Origin: Bin87 sp964502995
GTDB taxonomy: Bacteria > Chloroflexota > Dehalococcoidia > Lucifugimonadales > UBA3495
NCBI GenBank assembly: GCA_964502995.1
Contig: CAZCZB010000001.1
Location: forward strand, 90,177 to 154,176
Direction of reading: 5' to 3'
DNA length: 64,000 bases
Shown here in pieces: positions 7,627-16,589 of this stretch. Position 1 is the first letter of the stretch. Every line of letters starts with the position of its first letter. A program made the position numbers and the translations under genes. The notes below the pieces were generated by a model, which was not told where the DNA came from, made no database searches, and saw only the letters and a program-made list of their open reading frames with translations.

Positions 7627-8082
7627 TTGAAAACTAGGACCACTTTGCTTGCCGCCTTTGCGGTGGTCGTCGCCATCGTTGGGGCGTGGTTCTCTGCCGG
7701 CGCGAGCGTCTCCGCGCACCAGCCTGACGTTTATCAGATTGATCAGAGCAATGCACCTGATCCCCCCTGCACCTTCTACCACGACGATGCCTGTGAAATC
7801 GCCGCTACCCCAGGAAGTTTGACTATCTCTGAGTCGAACTGGGCCGGGCAATCCCATGGACTCGATACCCAACTCAGCGCCGCGCAAGCGCACTTTCAGA
7901 ACCTTACCGGCTTCGCCGAACTAAAGGGGCAGGTGAACGACCACATCGTGCCAAGCGTCACCCGCTTACTTGTCGCAAGCGGCGGGACCGATACTTCGAG
8001 CGGAGATGTGAGCTACGCCATAACCTCAGACATCACCGGCCTGCCGTGGATCGCGGAGGCGGAGTACCAGGTACTGCCTTAG
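7627..8082 (+). CDS. Exported small protein, TTG start
   Basis: 151 residues with a clear signal peptide: MKTRTT, a hydrophobic core of about 20 residues, then ASVSA as a cleavage region. The mature part has two nearby Cys residues (PPCTF, DDACE). Start TTG 7627 is chosen because GGGAG lies 7 bases upstream and the reading begins exactly at the signal peptide; an earlier TTG at 7606 has no ribosome site. Function unknown. It completes the rightward cargo block, and the integrase begins 20 bases later. Confidence 0.6.
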   Translation: MKTRTTLLAAFAVVVAIVGAWFSAGASVSAHQPDVYQIDQSNAPDPPCTFYHDDACEIAATPGSLTISESNWAGQSHGLDTQLSAAQAHFQNLTGFAELKGQVNDHIVPSVTRLLVASGGTDTSSGDVSYAITSDITGLPWIAEAEYQVLP

Positions 8083-8102
8083 GTCAGACCGACATCAACC
8101 CC

Positions 8103-9230
8103 ATGGCCGGCCAGATAACACAACGCAAGCCCGGCGTCTGGAAGCTCGTCGTCAACCTCGGCCGCGATACCCAGGGCATCCGCCGGCGCCGCGCCTTCAC
8201 CGTTCACGGCACCCGCCGCGACGCCGAGCGACGCCTGCGTGAAATCCTGACCGACCTTGACCGCGGCGTCGCTCCGCCGGAACACATCACCTTGGCCGAG
8301 TGGCTCGACCGTTGGATGCGGGAGGTCATCGTCCCTCAGCGGAGTGTGGCCACCGCCGAGCGGTACGAGGGCATCATCCGCAAGTACATTGGCCCAGCCC
8401 TCGGCCATCACGAATTGGCCCGACTATCGCCCCTGCGGATCAAGCGGTTCCAGGACGAGATGCTCGATGACGGCCTGTCGCCCTCGTCAGTGGGCCTGAT
8501 GCACATCATCATTTCGGGGGCCTACCGCTACGCCATGATGCTGGAGGTAGTCCAGCGCAACCCCGCGTCGGCGGTGCCGGGCCCACCCCGCGTTCGGGGC
8601 GCAATCGACGTACCCGAGGTCGAATACGTTCAGGCGATGCTGGACCTGGCCGAACGCGAAAAGCACCTGTTGTTCCCCATGATCCACGCCATCGCCTACA
8701 CCGGAATGCGCCGGGGCGAGGCCATCGCGCTGACGTGGGACGACGTCGACCTGGACAACGGCTATTTGGAGATAACCCGTTCGGCGGGCTGGCGACGGGC
8801 CGGGCTGGTCATCTCGTCGCCCAAGACTGCCGCCGGCGCCCGCATGGTGGACCTGGACCCGAGGACGATTGAGGTGCTGCTGGACCACCGGAAGTGGCAG
8901 GCCGCTTACATCGCGGACCATGCCGGCTACTACGACAACCGGGGCATATTGTTCGCTGACGAAAAAGGCGGCTATATCAAGCCCAACCGGGTGTCGCGGA
9001 CTATTGGGGACCTTGGTCGGAAGGTCGGCCACCCCCGAATGACGACCCACTCCCTGCGCCACTTCCACGTGACGATGCTGTTGCAATCGGGGTTCCACGA
9101 GGCCATCGTCGCCCAGCGCGCCGGCCACGCCAATTCCTCAATCACCCGGACGGTGTACGCCCACGCACTGCCCGGCTGGCAACGCGAAGCGGCGGAAGCC
9201 TTCGGTAAGGCTATGGAGCGTGGAGCGTGA
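8103..9230 (+). CDS. Phage-type tyrosine integrase
   Basis: 375 residues from ATG 8103. The N-terminal ~60 residues look like an arm-type DNA-binding AP2-like domain, followed by a SAM-like core-binding domain (about 62-160) and the catalytic domain with Arg203 (TGMRRGE), Lys241, His316 and Arg319 (HSLRH), His342 (GHANSSITRTVY) and nucleophile Tyr352. All catalytic residues are present, so it should be active. It integrates the element by recombination at a tRNA-Leu 3' end, judged from the fragment at 9370-9390. The ribosome site is weak. The frame could begin upstream at 8046, but that part overlaps the preceding gene. Confidence 0.9.
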   Translation: MAGQITQRKPGVWKLVVNLGRDTQGIRRRRAFTVHGTRRDAERRLREILTDLDRGVAPPEHITLAEWLDRWMREVIVPQRSVATAERYEGIIRKYIGPALGHHELARLSPLRIKRFQDEMLDDGLSPSSVGLMHIIISGAYRYAMMLEVVQRNPASAVPGPPRVRGAIDVPEVEYVQAMLDLAEREKHLLFPMIHAIAYTGMRRGEAIALTWDDVDLDNGYLEITRSAGWRRAGLVISSPKTAAGARMVDLDPRTIEVLLDHRKWQAAYIADHAGYYDNRGILFADEKGGYIKPNRVSRTIGDLGRKVGHPRMTTHSLRHFHVTMLLQSGFHEAIVAQRAGHANSSITRTVYAHALPGWQREAAEAFGKAMERGA

Positions 9231-9256
9231 CTGTGAGATTGGTGCCTCTCTCCGAA

Positions 9257-9278
9257 AATGGTGCCCTAATGGTGCCCT
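9257..9278 (+). repeat. Perfect 11-bp tandem repeat beside integrase
   Basis: AATGGTGCCCT occurs twice back to back (9257-9267 and 9268-9278), and a related TTGGTGCCTCT lies at about 9239-9249. Short direct repeats between an integrase gene and its tRNA attachment core are the usual place for arm-type integrase sites. That role is an inference. Confidence 0.55.
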
Positions 9279-9369
9279 GCTCGCCAACGTCCCATGATGG
9301 ACGGTGGCGCCAAACCCCTGATTTCCCGCACGGATGCGATGCCAACGATGCTTTGCGATGCTGATATGC

Positions 9370-9390
9370 GGAGTCCCTCCCTCGGCACCA
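9370..9390 (+). other. tRNA-Leu 3'-end fragment, candidate attachment site
   Basis: The sequence reads as the 3' end of a tRNA: GAGT of the T loop, CCCTC (T stem), CCTCGGC (acceptor strand), A73 and an encoded CCA. The acceptor would pair with GCCGAGG, the usual 5' end of a tRNA-Leu. No upstream tRNA body is present here, so it is only the 3' tail, as left by integration of an element into a tRNA gene. The intact tRNA-Leu should lie at the far end of the element, left of the window. Confidence 0.75.
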
Positions 9391-9869
9391 GATTTCTTCC
9401 AAATGAGTATAAAAAGCCCCATCGGCGTTGCTGTGTATGACATCCTGCTTCTTTGGGTTGCCTGCTGCCAAGGCGCGACGTCAGCCGTCAGCAAAGCGGA
9501 GCGCCACTCGTTCTATTGGCGCGGCTGCGGAACCGAAAAACCGTACGAGCCGAAAATCTGCGAACGGCATGGTTCCCGGGTCATGTGAGCGGGTACCGGG
9601 TAACAGGTGAAACCGGTGGCCCATGCCATAGCCGGTTCCTTGCCCGTCAAGAGTAAAGTCCCCACACGTGGATCAACTGAAATCGGGTGGCAGGAAGATG
9701 GCCACCGCGTCATCCTGATCGGAATTACCAAAGCCCGATGAGGGAGGGCCGCGATGGCCAAGCACAGCGTGGCGAACGCAGTCCGGACCGGCTCACCCAC
9801 TGCGATGTGGTGGGCACGTTTGGGGATAAACTCCCAAAACCCCATTCCAAACGAGGTTGCCCATTGCCG
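9391..9869. other. Intergenic, no supported gene
   Basis: About 480 bases between the tRNA fragment and the dimethylglycine methyltransferase gene. Several short frames are open on both strands, but none combines a ribosome site with recognisable protein sequence. A reading from ATG 9754 has a good GGGAGG but its product looks random and overlaps the next gene on the other strand. It is probably chromosomal flank or debris from the integration event. Confidence 0.5.
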
Positions 9870-10703
9870 TCAGGTAGGCTTCGTTGCCACGAACAGCGCC
9901 CAGCCAATGTTGCCGGCGTTGGCCGAATCGACCCAGAAGGACAGTGCCTCCACCGTTCCGTCAATGGTGTCGTAACCGATTCTGGGAGCCAGGGCCTCGC
10001 GGTTTTCCAGCAGGCGGTCGCGCACCCACGCATAGGAACGACCGACGTGCTGGGACCAGTCCTCCTCCCGTGTAACGGGCAGGTCGAGGCGGGACAACGC
10101 GGCCCGATAATCTTGCATATCCCACATATCGGGGGACTTGACCCGGTCATATATCTTTTCCCGATCGGCCTCCGGCGTGGTTCGGCGCACCAGGATGTCA
10201 GTGAATATCAGGCTGCCGCCCGGCCTCGCTACGCGCCGGCATTCCGACAGGACGGCGTTCTTGTCTGCGGCGTGCAGAAAGGCTTCCTGGCTCCAGACCA
10301 CATCGTAGGAATCGTCGGCGTAGAAGAGTCGGTGAAAATCCCCGTACTCAAAGGACAGGAGGTGGTCCAGGCCGGCCTCCGTGGCGCGCGAGCGGGCCAG
10401 TTCCAATTCCTTCTCGCTGATGTTTGCGCCGGTCACCGCGCAACCGAAGTTTGCCGCAAGGTATCGGGCGGTGGAACCATAGCCGCACCCCAGGTCCAAC
10501 ACCCGCGTACCCGGCCGCAACGAGACAGCGTTGGCCATAATCTCGTTGGTATGCTCCATCGCCTCGGGATGCGAGCAGTCGGGGTGGCGAGGCACGCCCA
10601 GATGCAGATTATCACCCCAGATGGTGCGATATATCTCGTCGGCGGGGCCGTCGTAGTATTCCTGGGTGCTGGCAACGATGGCGCCGATGTCCCTTTCCGT
10701 CAT
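9870..10703 (-). CDS. Dimethylglycine N-methyltransferase (betaine synthesis, last step)
   Basis: A 277-residue class I SAM methyltransferase. The SAM site is VLDLGCGYGSTARYLA (about residues 67-82), with VVWSQEAFLHA in the substrate region and FTDILVR further on. The C-terminus carries the helical stretch seen in sarcosine/dimethylglycine methyltransferases. The enzyme methylates sarcosine and/or dimethylglycine to glycine betaine. The start at 10703 has GGAG 9 bases upstream; the upstream ATG at 10718 is a less likely alternative. It follows the glycine/sarcosine methyltransferase gene by 68 bases in the same direction, so the two form a complete glycine-to-betaine route for osmoprotection. 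Confidence 0.85.
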   Translation of the reverse strand: MTERDIGAIVASTQEYYDGPADEIYRTIWGDNLHLGVPRHPDCSHPEAMEHTNEIMANAVSLRPGTRVLDLGCGYGSTARYLAANFGCAVTGANISEKELELARSRATEAGLDHLLSFEYGDFHRLFYADDSYDVVWSQEAFLHAADKNAVLSECRRVARPGGSLIFTDILVRRTTPEADREKIYDRVKSPDMWDMQDYRAALSRLDLPVTREEDWSQHVGRSYAWVRDRLLENREALAPRIGYDTIDGTVEALSFWVDSANAGNIGWALFVATKPT

Positions 10704-10771
10704 GGTGAACGTCTCCATTGGTGTCGACTGGAATGAAGCCGGTTGTCCGGCAACAGCGGCCAAGCTGAAGC

Positions 10772-11542
10772 TTACTTCAAGGCGATCTGGATCACGAAAT
10801 CCGGATCGTAGCGCTCATAACTCGCTTCGAAATCGCCGTACCGCTCCACGCTCCGAAAGCCGGCGTCGAGCAAAAGTCCGGTTATGTAGTCCTGCCGGAT
10901 GGGACATATCGTCAGGAAGTGGACCTCGCCATCGCTGTATTCGTACCGCATCTTCAGGATGTCTTCGGTCAGTTCCTCGGGTTTGACATCCACGGTATCG
11001 CCCAGATAGTACGACTGGTGCTTGCTGCTGAAACCGTTGTCCAGAATGGCGTCATAGTTGCGCTGGTCGATGATGGCGACCCCGCCATCGTTGAGCAAGT
11101 GGTACACCTCATCAAGCGACCGGATACGATCCGATTCGTCGAACAGGTGGGTGAATGCGTTGCCCAGGCAGATGACGGCATCGAACCGCTCGTCGGGGAA
11201 TGACTCTCCCAACGTGGTCCACTCGGCCTCCACGATACGCAGGTTGTCTATTCCCCAGCGTTCGGCGTTTTCCCTGGTCTGCGCCAGCATATTGGGCGCA
11301 CCGTCGGCCGCGGTCACGTCGAAACCGTCGGATGTCAGCGTAACGGCGTGAAATCCGGTGCCGCAGGCGATGTCCAGCACGGTTTCCGCCCCATGCTGGC
11401 TCAAAATATCCTGGAAAAAATTGTTCTCCGCCTCTGCCCGACGCTGCCAATCGATCAATTCGTCCCACCGTCCGGCGAACTCCGGCGAGTACTCCTCCTT
11501 GTACAACTCCTTGGGGACGATGCTTCTTTCGGCTTTGGACAT
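10772..11542 (-). CDS. Glycine/sarcosine N-methyltransferase
   Basis: A 256-residue SAM methyltransferase. Motif I is VLDIACGTGFHAVTL. The diagnostic stretch CLGNAFTHLFDESDR and the later DQRNYDAILDNGFSSKH are near-signature blocks of glycine/sarcosine N-methyltransferases from halophiles. It converts glycine to sarcosine and dimethylglycine with SAM. Start 11542 has AAGGAG 7 bases upstream; longer readings of the frame lack a ribosome site. With the downstream dimethylglycine methyltransferase it makes glycine betaine, which fits a saline habitat. Confidence 0.9.
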   Translation of the reverse strand: MSKAERSIVPKELYKEEYSPEFAGRWDELIDWQRRAEAENNFFQDILSQHGAETVLDIACGTGFHAVTLTSDGFDVTAADGAPNMLAQTRENAERWGIDNLRIVEAEWTTLGESFPDERFDAVICLGNAFTHLFDESDRIRSLDEVYHLLNDGGVAIIDQRNYDAILDNGFSSKHQSYYLGDTVDVKPEELTEDILKMRYEYSDGEVHFLTICPIRQDYITGLLLDAGFRSVERYGDFEASYERYDPDFVIQIALK

Positions 11543-12252
11543 GCCATCACTCCTTGTGTGGTGAACTCTATTCCCCTGGAAGGGTCGGCAACCGGTCAGC
11601 ATCGTGATTCGCTTCAAGGAATCCAACAGTCGGGTGGGCAGCAGCGGAATCCTGAAACCCCGCACCGCATCCCTGCCAGCGAGCGATGCAGCCCCGGATT
11701 CGGGCGGGAATCGGGCGCGAGAGGCGCCGGAGGCGAAAGAGCCGGCAAGATGCCGGCGCAATGGCACGGCCAGACTCTACCCAGACCTGGCCCACCAGGG
11801 TTTATTCGTTTGTAACAGTAAGTAGCCGGACCCGGCCCGGTCAAAGATAATCCGCTCCGGCGTCCTTCCCCCACGGTTGTACCACGTTCGATGTGGACCG
11901 ACCAGCCTGGGTTCAGGATCCCTGGGCCGGATGGCCCCGGACGCGCCGGATCATAGCAGCCATTGAACCATGTGGTGGCGGCCGCACTACGGAAACTCGA
12001 CCGTGATGGCGCCGTATCTCTCCAGATAGCCGTTCGCGTGGCGCCAGAGGGGCGGCGTTTCATCATCGTCCTGGACAATCATCGGAGGCGTCGGTTATCG
12101 ATGGCAGCGCTCGCCGCTCCGAGCGGGCAGGGACAAGGACACCAACGACAGGGAAACGGCAAACTGCACCGGTCAAACTGCCACGCGACCAGGGTCGGGC
12201 GTGATCCCTGGCGATCACCGGGTCAATTCCCGCCGCGTTTCCGGATGGCGGC
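11543..12252. other. Intergenic 0.7 kb without supported gene
   Basis: It separates the betaine genes from the CoA-transferase. No open frame has both a ribosome site and protein-like composition. The sequence GCCGGCAAGATGCCGGC near 11741-11757 could form a small hairpin. The promoter of the leftward betaine operon should lie at its left end, but no clear -35/-10 pair was found. Confidence 0.5.
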
Positions 12253-13461
12253 TCAGATAACCCTGACCGCCCGCAGCAGTCCCAGGTCCCGAAGCGTGAG
12301 GCCCAGTTCACCACACAGAATTTCGACGTTGTGTTCGCCCAGGCGGGGCGCCGGTCGGGTCGATGCCATGGCGTTTTCCCCATCGATAAAGAATCCCGAA
12401 CCCGGGTAGTTCAACTGCCCGGCGCTGGCATGATCCATTTCCACGAAGAATCCTCTCTCTTCCAGGTGCGGCGATTCCACCACTTGCTGCGGCGTCTGAA
12501 CCAGTCCAATGACGAGGCCCCGGGCCATGCTCTCTCGCATCAAGTCCAGATTGGTCCACTGGGCCAGTTTGGGGGCCACCAGGGCGTGAAGTTCCTCCCA
12601 GTGTTCCATCCGGCCTCCGCGGGATGCGAACTTGGGGTCCAGCAGCCCGGGTTCTTCCAGAAACTCTGCCCACGCCTGCATGGGTCGGCCGCCGGTGCCG
12701 GCTGTGGTGAGTGTTACTTCTCCGTCCAGGGTGGGCAGGTGCATCCCGTCCATGACGTTGCCGTCGCTGCCTCCCCGGTGAGGATTGCGTCCGGTGTAGG
12801 TGTAGGGGTGAATCAGCCCGGAGGGGGTGCTGACGGCGGCCTCCATCGTCGAAACGTCGATGTGCGTGCCGTTGCCCGACTGCTCCCGTCGCATGAGCGC
12901 GGCCATCACCGCCACCGCGCTGTTGCGCGCTGCGGTGATCTCCATCTGCTGCAGGGCTGTGCCCATTGGCGGCTTGCTGGCCGAGCCGGTCACTGCGTAA
13001 AGGTAACCGCCCATGGCCTGAGCCACCAGATCATCGCCCTGGTAGCCGGCGTATGGCCCGTCCTGGCCAAAATAGGTGATGGAAACCAGGATCAGGCCGG
13101 GGTTGAATTGAGACAGGTTTTCATAGCCCAGCCCCAATTCCGCCAGCCTGCCGGGTGGATGGCTCTCAACAATCACATCCGCGGTGGCGGCCAATCGCTG
13201 GAAAAGGTCGCGCCCGTCCGCCTGCTCCACGTCCAGCGTGATGCCCCGCTTGTTGGTGTTGAAGGCAAGGTAGGAGGTGCTCCGGTCGGGATGGGGCGCC
13301 TCGTCTATGAAGGGTGGTTCGTGCCGGGCCTGGTCGCCCCAGCCGGGCGGCTCAACCTTGATGGTGTCCGCGCCCTGATCGGCCAGCAGCTTGGCGCAAT
13401 AGGAACCGGAGGGCCGGTGGGTCAGTTCCAATACGCGCAATTCTGAAAGTATTCCGGGCAT
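12253..13461 (-). CDS. Class III (CaiB/BaiF) CoA-transferase
   Basis: A 402-residue family III CoA-transferase: N-terminal LRVLELTHRPSGSYCAKLLADQGADTIKVEPP, central DDLVAQAMGGYLY, and GNGTHIDVSTMEA at the fold where the catalytic acid sits. These enzymes move CoA between carboxylic acids such as carnitine, oxalate, bile acids or aromatic acids, and the substrate cannot be read from sequence. Start 13461 has GGAGAG upstream. It lies 78 bases downstream of a second CaiB gene in the same direction. The two may form a heteromeric transferase or act on different acids. Confidence 0.85.
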   Translation of the reverse strand: MPGILSELRVLELTHRPSGSYCAKLLADQGADTIKVEPPGWGDQARHEPPFIDEAPHPDRSTSYLAFNTNKRGITLDVEQADGRDLFQRLAATADVIVESHPPGRLAELGLGYENLSQFNPGLILVSITYFGQDGPYAGYQGDDLVAQAMGGYLYAVTGSASKPPMGTALQQMEITAARNSAVAVMAALMRREQSGNGTHIDVSTMEAAVSTPSGLIHPYTYTGRNPHRGGSDGNVMDGMHLPTLDGEVTLTTAGTGGRPMQAWAEFLEEPGLLDPKFASRGGRMEHWEELHALVAPKLAQWTNLDLMRESMARGLVIGLVQTPQQVVESPHLEERGFFVEMDHASAGQLNYPGSGFFIDGENAMASTRPAPRLGEHNVEILCGELGLTLRDLGLLRAVRVI

Positions 13462-13539
13462 ATTCTCTCCAACAATCGCCTATTCCAGAGTGTTTATTCC
13501 ACTGCCCTTCTCAATCGGTCGTGGGCGCCGGCGTTTCAA

Positions 13540-14799
13540 CTACGGCCTTGGTTCGTCGGGACGGGGCGCGCCGAAAACCACGCCCTCGGATTCCAGATCG
13601 GTTATCTCCGCCGGCGACAACCCGGCCAGGTCGGCCAATATGGCCTCGTTGTCCTGCCCCAATCCCGCGACCTTTTCGATCGACATGGGATTGCCCGGGT
13701 CTCTAAACGGTCGCCCGGCGAAAATACGGGGCCCCACGGCAGGCGCTTGAGGGTTGGAAAACTCCCACATATAGCCGCGTTCCCGTAGATGAGAGTCGTT
13801 CGCCAGATCCTGTGCGGTCATCGCCGAACCGGCCGCGATGCCCAGTCCCTGCAACCTTTGAGCCAAGTCCAGGTCGTCGTGCTGGGAGGTCCAGTTGCCG
13901 ATCGACTCGTCCAGTTCGTGGCGGTTGTGCCAGCGGGACAAAGCCGTGGCGAATTTGGCATCCTCGGCCCATTGCGGTCCGCCCATTGCTGCCTTCAGCG
14001 ATCCCCATTCCGCATCGGACGACACGACGATTACTATCCAACGGTCGTCGCCCCTGGCCGGATACACATTGTGCGGCGCCTTCCACCAGTGGGCGCAGCC
14101 CAAACGATCGCGGGTGATCCCCCGCTGCGCCTCCAGGATGGCCGGTCCCACCGCCGAGACTCCCGTTTCCAGCATGGTGAGGTCAACCCGCAGGCCCTGG
14201 CCGGTTCTGGCGCGCTGGTACAGCGCCAGCAGCAGGGCGTAAGCCACGTTGTTGCCCACGGAATGGTCCATGTAGTTGGGGCTGGCACGCTGGGAGGGTC
14301 CCTCCTCGTAGCCGGTCAGGAAGGACAGACCGCACGCGGCGTCAACAGTCCGGGCACGGGAGCCGGCGCGCCGCCAGGGTCCGGTGTACCCGTATGCGGT
14401 GCTGCTTAGGGTGATGATACGGGGATTGACTGCGGAGAGACTTTCGTGGTCGAACCCGAACCGCTGCATGGTGCCGGGACGGAAGTTATCGGTCACGATG
14501 TCAGCCGTTTCCACCAGTTTGAGAAAGACTTCCTTGCCTCGCGGGTTCGTCACGTCCATGCACAGGCTGCGCTTGTTGCGAGCGCCGTAATAGACCATGT
14601 TGCCGGCTTCGTTCCACCACTCATCGCCGGGAACGCCCTCGGGAAAGGGGCCGGCTTTTCGGTCCTGCAGGTGGTCGGGGCTTTCGACGCGTATCACATC
14701 GGCGCCCAGATCAGCGAGGAACCCCGTCCCCCACGGCAGCGCATGCACCTGCTCCAGGGTCAGGACTCTAACGCCGTCGAGAATACCCTTCTCCGCCAT
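13540..14799 (-). CDS. Class III (CaiB/BaiF) CoA-transferase
   Basis: 419 residues from ATG 14799, which has GGGAGG 11 bases upstream. Family features: VRVLTLEQVHALPWGTGFLADLGADVIRVESP at the N-terminus, ADIVTDNFRPGTMQRFGF, and GQGLRVDLTMLETGVSAVG. It is only distantly similar to its neighbour at 12253, so the pair is unlikely to be a recent duplication. The acid substrate is unknown. With the nearby hydroxyacid dehydrogenases it may activate a 2-hydroxy or keto acid, which is an inference from clustering. Confidence 0.85.
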   Translation of the reverse strand: MAEKGILDGVRVLTLEQVHALPWGTGFLADLGADVIRVESPDHLQDRKAGPFPEGVPGDEWWNEAGNMVYYGARNKRSLCMDVTNPRGKEVFLKLVETADIVTDNFRPGTMQRFGFDHESLSAVNPRIITLSSTAYGYTGPWRRAGSRARTVDAACGLSFLTGYEEGPSQRASPNYMDHSVGNNVAYALLLALYQRARTGQGLRVDLTMLETGVSAVGPAILEAQRGITRDRLGCAHWWKAPHNVYPARGDDRWIVIVVSSDAEWGSLKAAMGGPQWAEDAKFATALSRWHNRHELDESIGNWTSQHDDLDLAQRLQGLGIAAGSAMTAQDLANDSHLRERGYMWEFSNPQAPAVGPRIFAGRPFRDPGNPMSIEKVAGLGQDNEAILADLAGLSPAEITDLESEGVVFGAPRPDEPRP

Positions 14800-15488
14800 T
14801 GTTGCTGGACCTCCCTTTGCCGCCGGTGCGCCGGTGCGTTTGACAGGCGCAATGATAGTCGAGGCCAGGGGCCGCGTCCACTTGACCGGTGTCCGCTGCA
14901 TCGCCGCTCTCCCGCTACGGCGACGTTCGACATCTTTACCGGCCTGCCGGCGCGCGACGCATAGGCACTCTGGGATCCTCGCTTTCGAGCGGTTATCGGC
15001 TGGGCGAGACGAGCAATGTCCGCCCCGCCCTGTTCATCCATACAGGTCTGACCCGTAGATTGCCGTCCGATCAGAATCGCATTTCTGGCAGACAACGCGC
15101 TGCGCTAACACGGCGCCGTTAACCGGCCAGATCAGCATTGGCGGGTGCTTACTGTATTGCGCCGCTTGCCCCAGATCATTCGTTGGCGAACCGGTCGGGG
15201 CCAACCGGCCGGGTTCAAGAGCCGTGAGTGCATACCCCCGATAGCGGCTCCGGAGATTCGCGGGTCCGGTTTTGACGGTCAAAGGAGTTTCGGACTCACG
15301 AATGAACGGCAACATGATGCCGCGGTTCGGCGGCTGAACCGAAACGGGCTCGCCAGTCTCCTGGGCTTGCCCGCGGTCGATCTACGCCGTACAGTAATGG
15401 CGCTGTGTACTTCACGCTCCGATACCTTTGTCCCGTACCAGGGCGGGCCAGGGCAGCGGGCGGGATCAATCTGGAAAGGGAGGTCAAG
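14800..15488. other. Intergenic divergent region, no supported gene
   Basis: About 690 bases between the leftward CoA-transferase and the rightward hydroxyacid dehydrogenase. Both promoters should be here, but I see no convincing -35/-10 pair or operator. Short open frames on both strands have no ribosome sites and no recognisable sequence. Confidence 0.5.
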
Positions 15489-16589
15489 ATGCGACTCGAC
15501 CCCATCAATCTTTACGACTACGAAGAGCGCGCCAGGCTGGCGCTTCCCCACGACGACTGGGACACCATTGACGCCGGGGCAATGGACATGTTCACCACCC
15601 GCCGCAACCGGGCGGCTTTTGAGGAACTTACCCTGCGCCCCAGGTTCCTGCGCGACATCACGGACCGGGACCTTTCGACCACCATGCTGGGCAATGAACT
15701 CAGCATGCCGGTGTTCGTCTGCCCGGCGGGATCCCATCACCGCGCCCATCCCGAAGGAGAGGTTGCCACCGCGCGCGGCGCGAGCATGTCGAATACCCTG
15801 ATGATGCTCAGCACCGGTTCCAACTGCAGCATGGAAGAAGTGGCCGAAGCTGCCACCAGCCCGCTGTTTTTCCAGCTATACCACCGGGGTTACGACCTGA
15901 CCGAAATGCTGGTACGCCGCGCCGAGGAGGCCGGGTTCAAGGCCATCACCCTCACGGTGGACACCCCAACTCCCAGTCCCAAGGAGCGCGACCTGCGCAA
16001 CCGGTACAACCGGAACTTCGAGCAGGGCAACTTCCGGGGCGTCAACAAGCCGGAGAATGTTCTTCGGGGCACCGACGAGTCCGTCGGTTGGGACGTCAAC
16101 CGAACCGCTCCCCTCACCTGGGAGGAGCTTGAATGGCTCCGCAACCTGACCGGGCTGCCCCTGGTGCTCAAGGGAATCCGCACCGCCGAGGACGCCCACA
16201 TCGCCGCAGAGAGCGGTGTTGACGGCATCCTGGTATCCACCCACGGCGGACGCCAATTGGACATGACCATGGGCGCAATCGAGATGCTGCCCGAGGTCGT
16301 CGATGCGGTGAAGGGCAACTGCGAAGTGTACGTTGACTCGGGAGTACGCCGCGGCAGCGATGTTGTCAAGGCGCTGGCCATGGGGGCGAGGGCCGTCGGC
16401 ATCGGGCGTCCGCTCTACTGGGGACTGGCCGTCGACGGGGCCGAGGGAGTTCACGGTGTGCTGGAACTGCTCAGGGAAGAGATCGACCGGGCCATGGCCT
16501 ACTGTGGGCAAACCTCCGTCCAGGACCTGGAGCCGAACCTGGTCAACATACCGCAGGGCTGGGGAGCGCCCCCGCAGCCTGACTTTTAG
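15489..16589 (+). CDS. FMN-dependent alpha-hydroxyacid dehydrogenase/oxidase
   Basis: 366 residues, the usual length for the lactate/glycolate oxidase family. FMN and catalytic residues are visible: Tyr131 (FFQLY), Asp158 (TVDTP), Lys228 (LVLKGI), the base His252 and Arg255 (STHGGRQLD), and the phosphate site DSGVRRGSD followed by GIGRP. It oxidises an L-2-hydroxyacid to the 2-ketoacid. GGGAGGTCAAG precedes ATG 15489. It has a close paralogue at 19120-20238. The N-terminal Tyr that binds the substrate carboxylate in glycolate oxidase appears not to be conserved, so the substrate may differ from glycolate or lactate. Confidence 0.85.
   Translation: MRLDPINLYDYEERARLALPHDDWDTIDAGAMDMFTTRRNRAAFEELTLRPRFLRDITDRDLSTTMLGNELSMPVFVCPAGSHHRAHPEGEVATARGASMSNTLMMLSTGSNCSMEEVAEAATSPLFFQLYHRGYDLTEMLVRRAEEAGFKAITLTVDTPTPSPKERDLRNRYNRNFEQGNFRGVNKPENVLRGTDESVGWDVNRTAPLTWEELEWLRNLTGLPLVLKGIRTAEDAHIAAESGVDGILVSTHGGRQLDMTMGAIEMLPEVVDAVKGNCEVYVDSGVRRGSDVVKALAMGARAVGIGRPLYWGLAVDGAEGVHGVLELLREEIDRAMAYCGQTSVQDLEPNLVNIPQGWGAPPQPDF

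Larger units (their letters stand above)
1..9390. mobile_element. Right part of an integrated phage-like element
   Basis: The stretch from the window edge to a tRNA 3'-end fragment has the layout of a temperate phage or satellite. A leftward operon of short overlapping genes includes an excisionase-like HTH protein. It diverges from a LexA/CI-type repressor across palindromic operators, and a tyrosine integrase lies next to a tRNA-Leu 3' end. No capsid, terminase or tail gene is visible, but the element continues off the left side, so phage, satellite or integrative plasmid cannot be told apart. The right boundary at 9390 is inferred from the tRNA fragment. Beyond it the genes are ordinary metabolic genes. 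Confidence 0.75.

Noticed and set aside
9754..9975. 73-codon frame with good GGGAGG site
   Set aside because: Product looks random and its end overlaps the dimethylglycine methyltransferase gene on the other strand.
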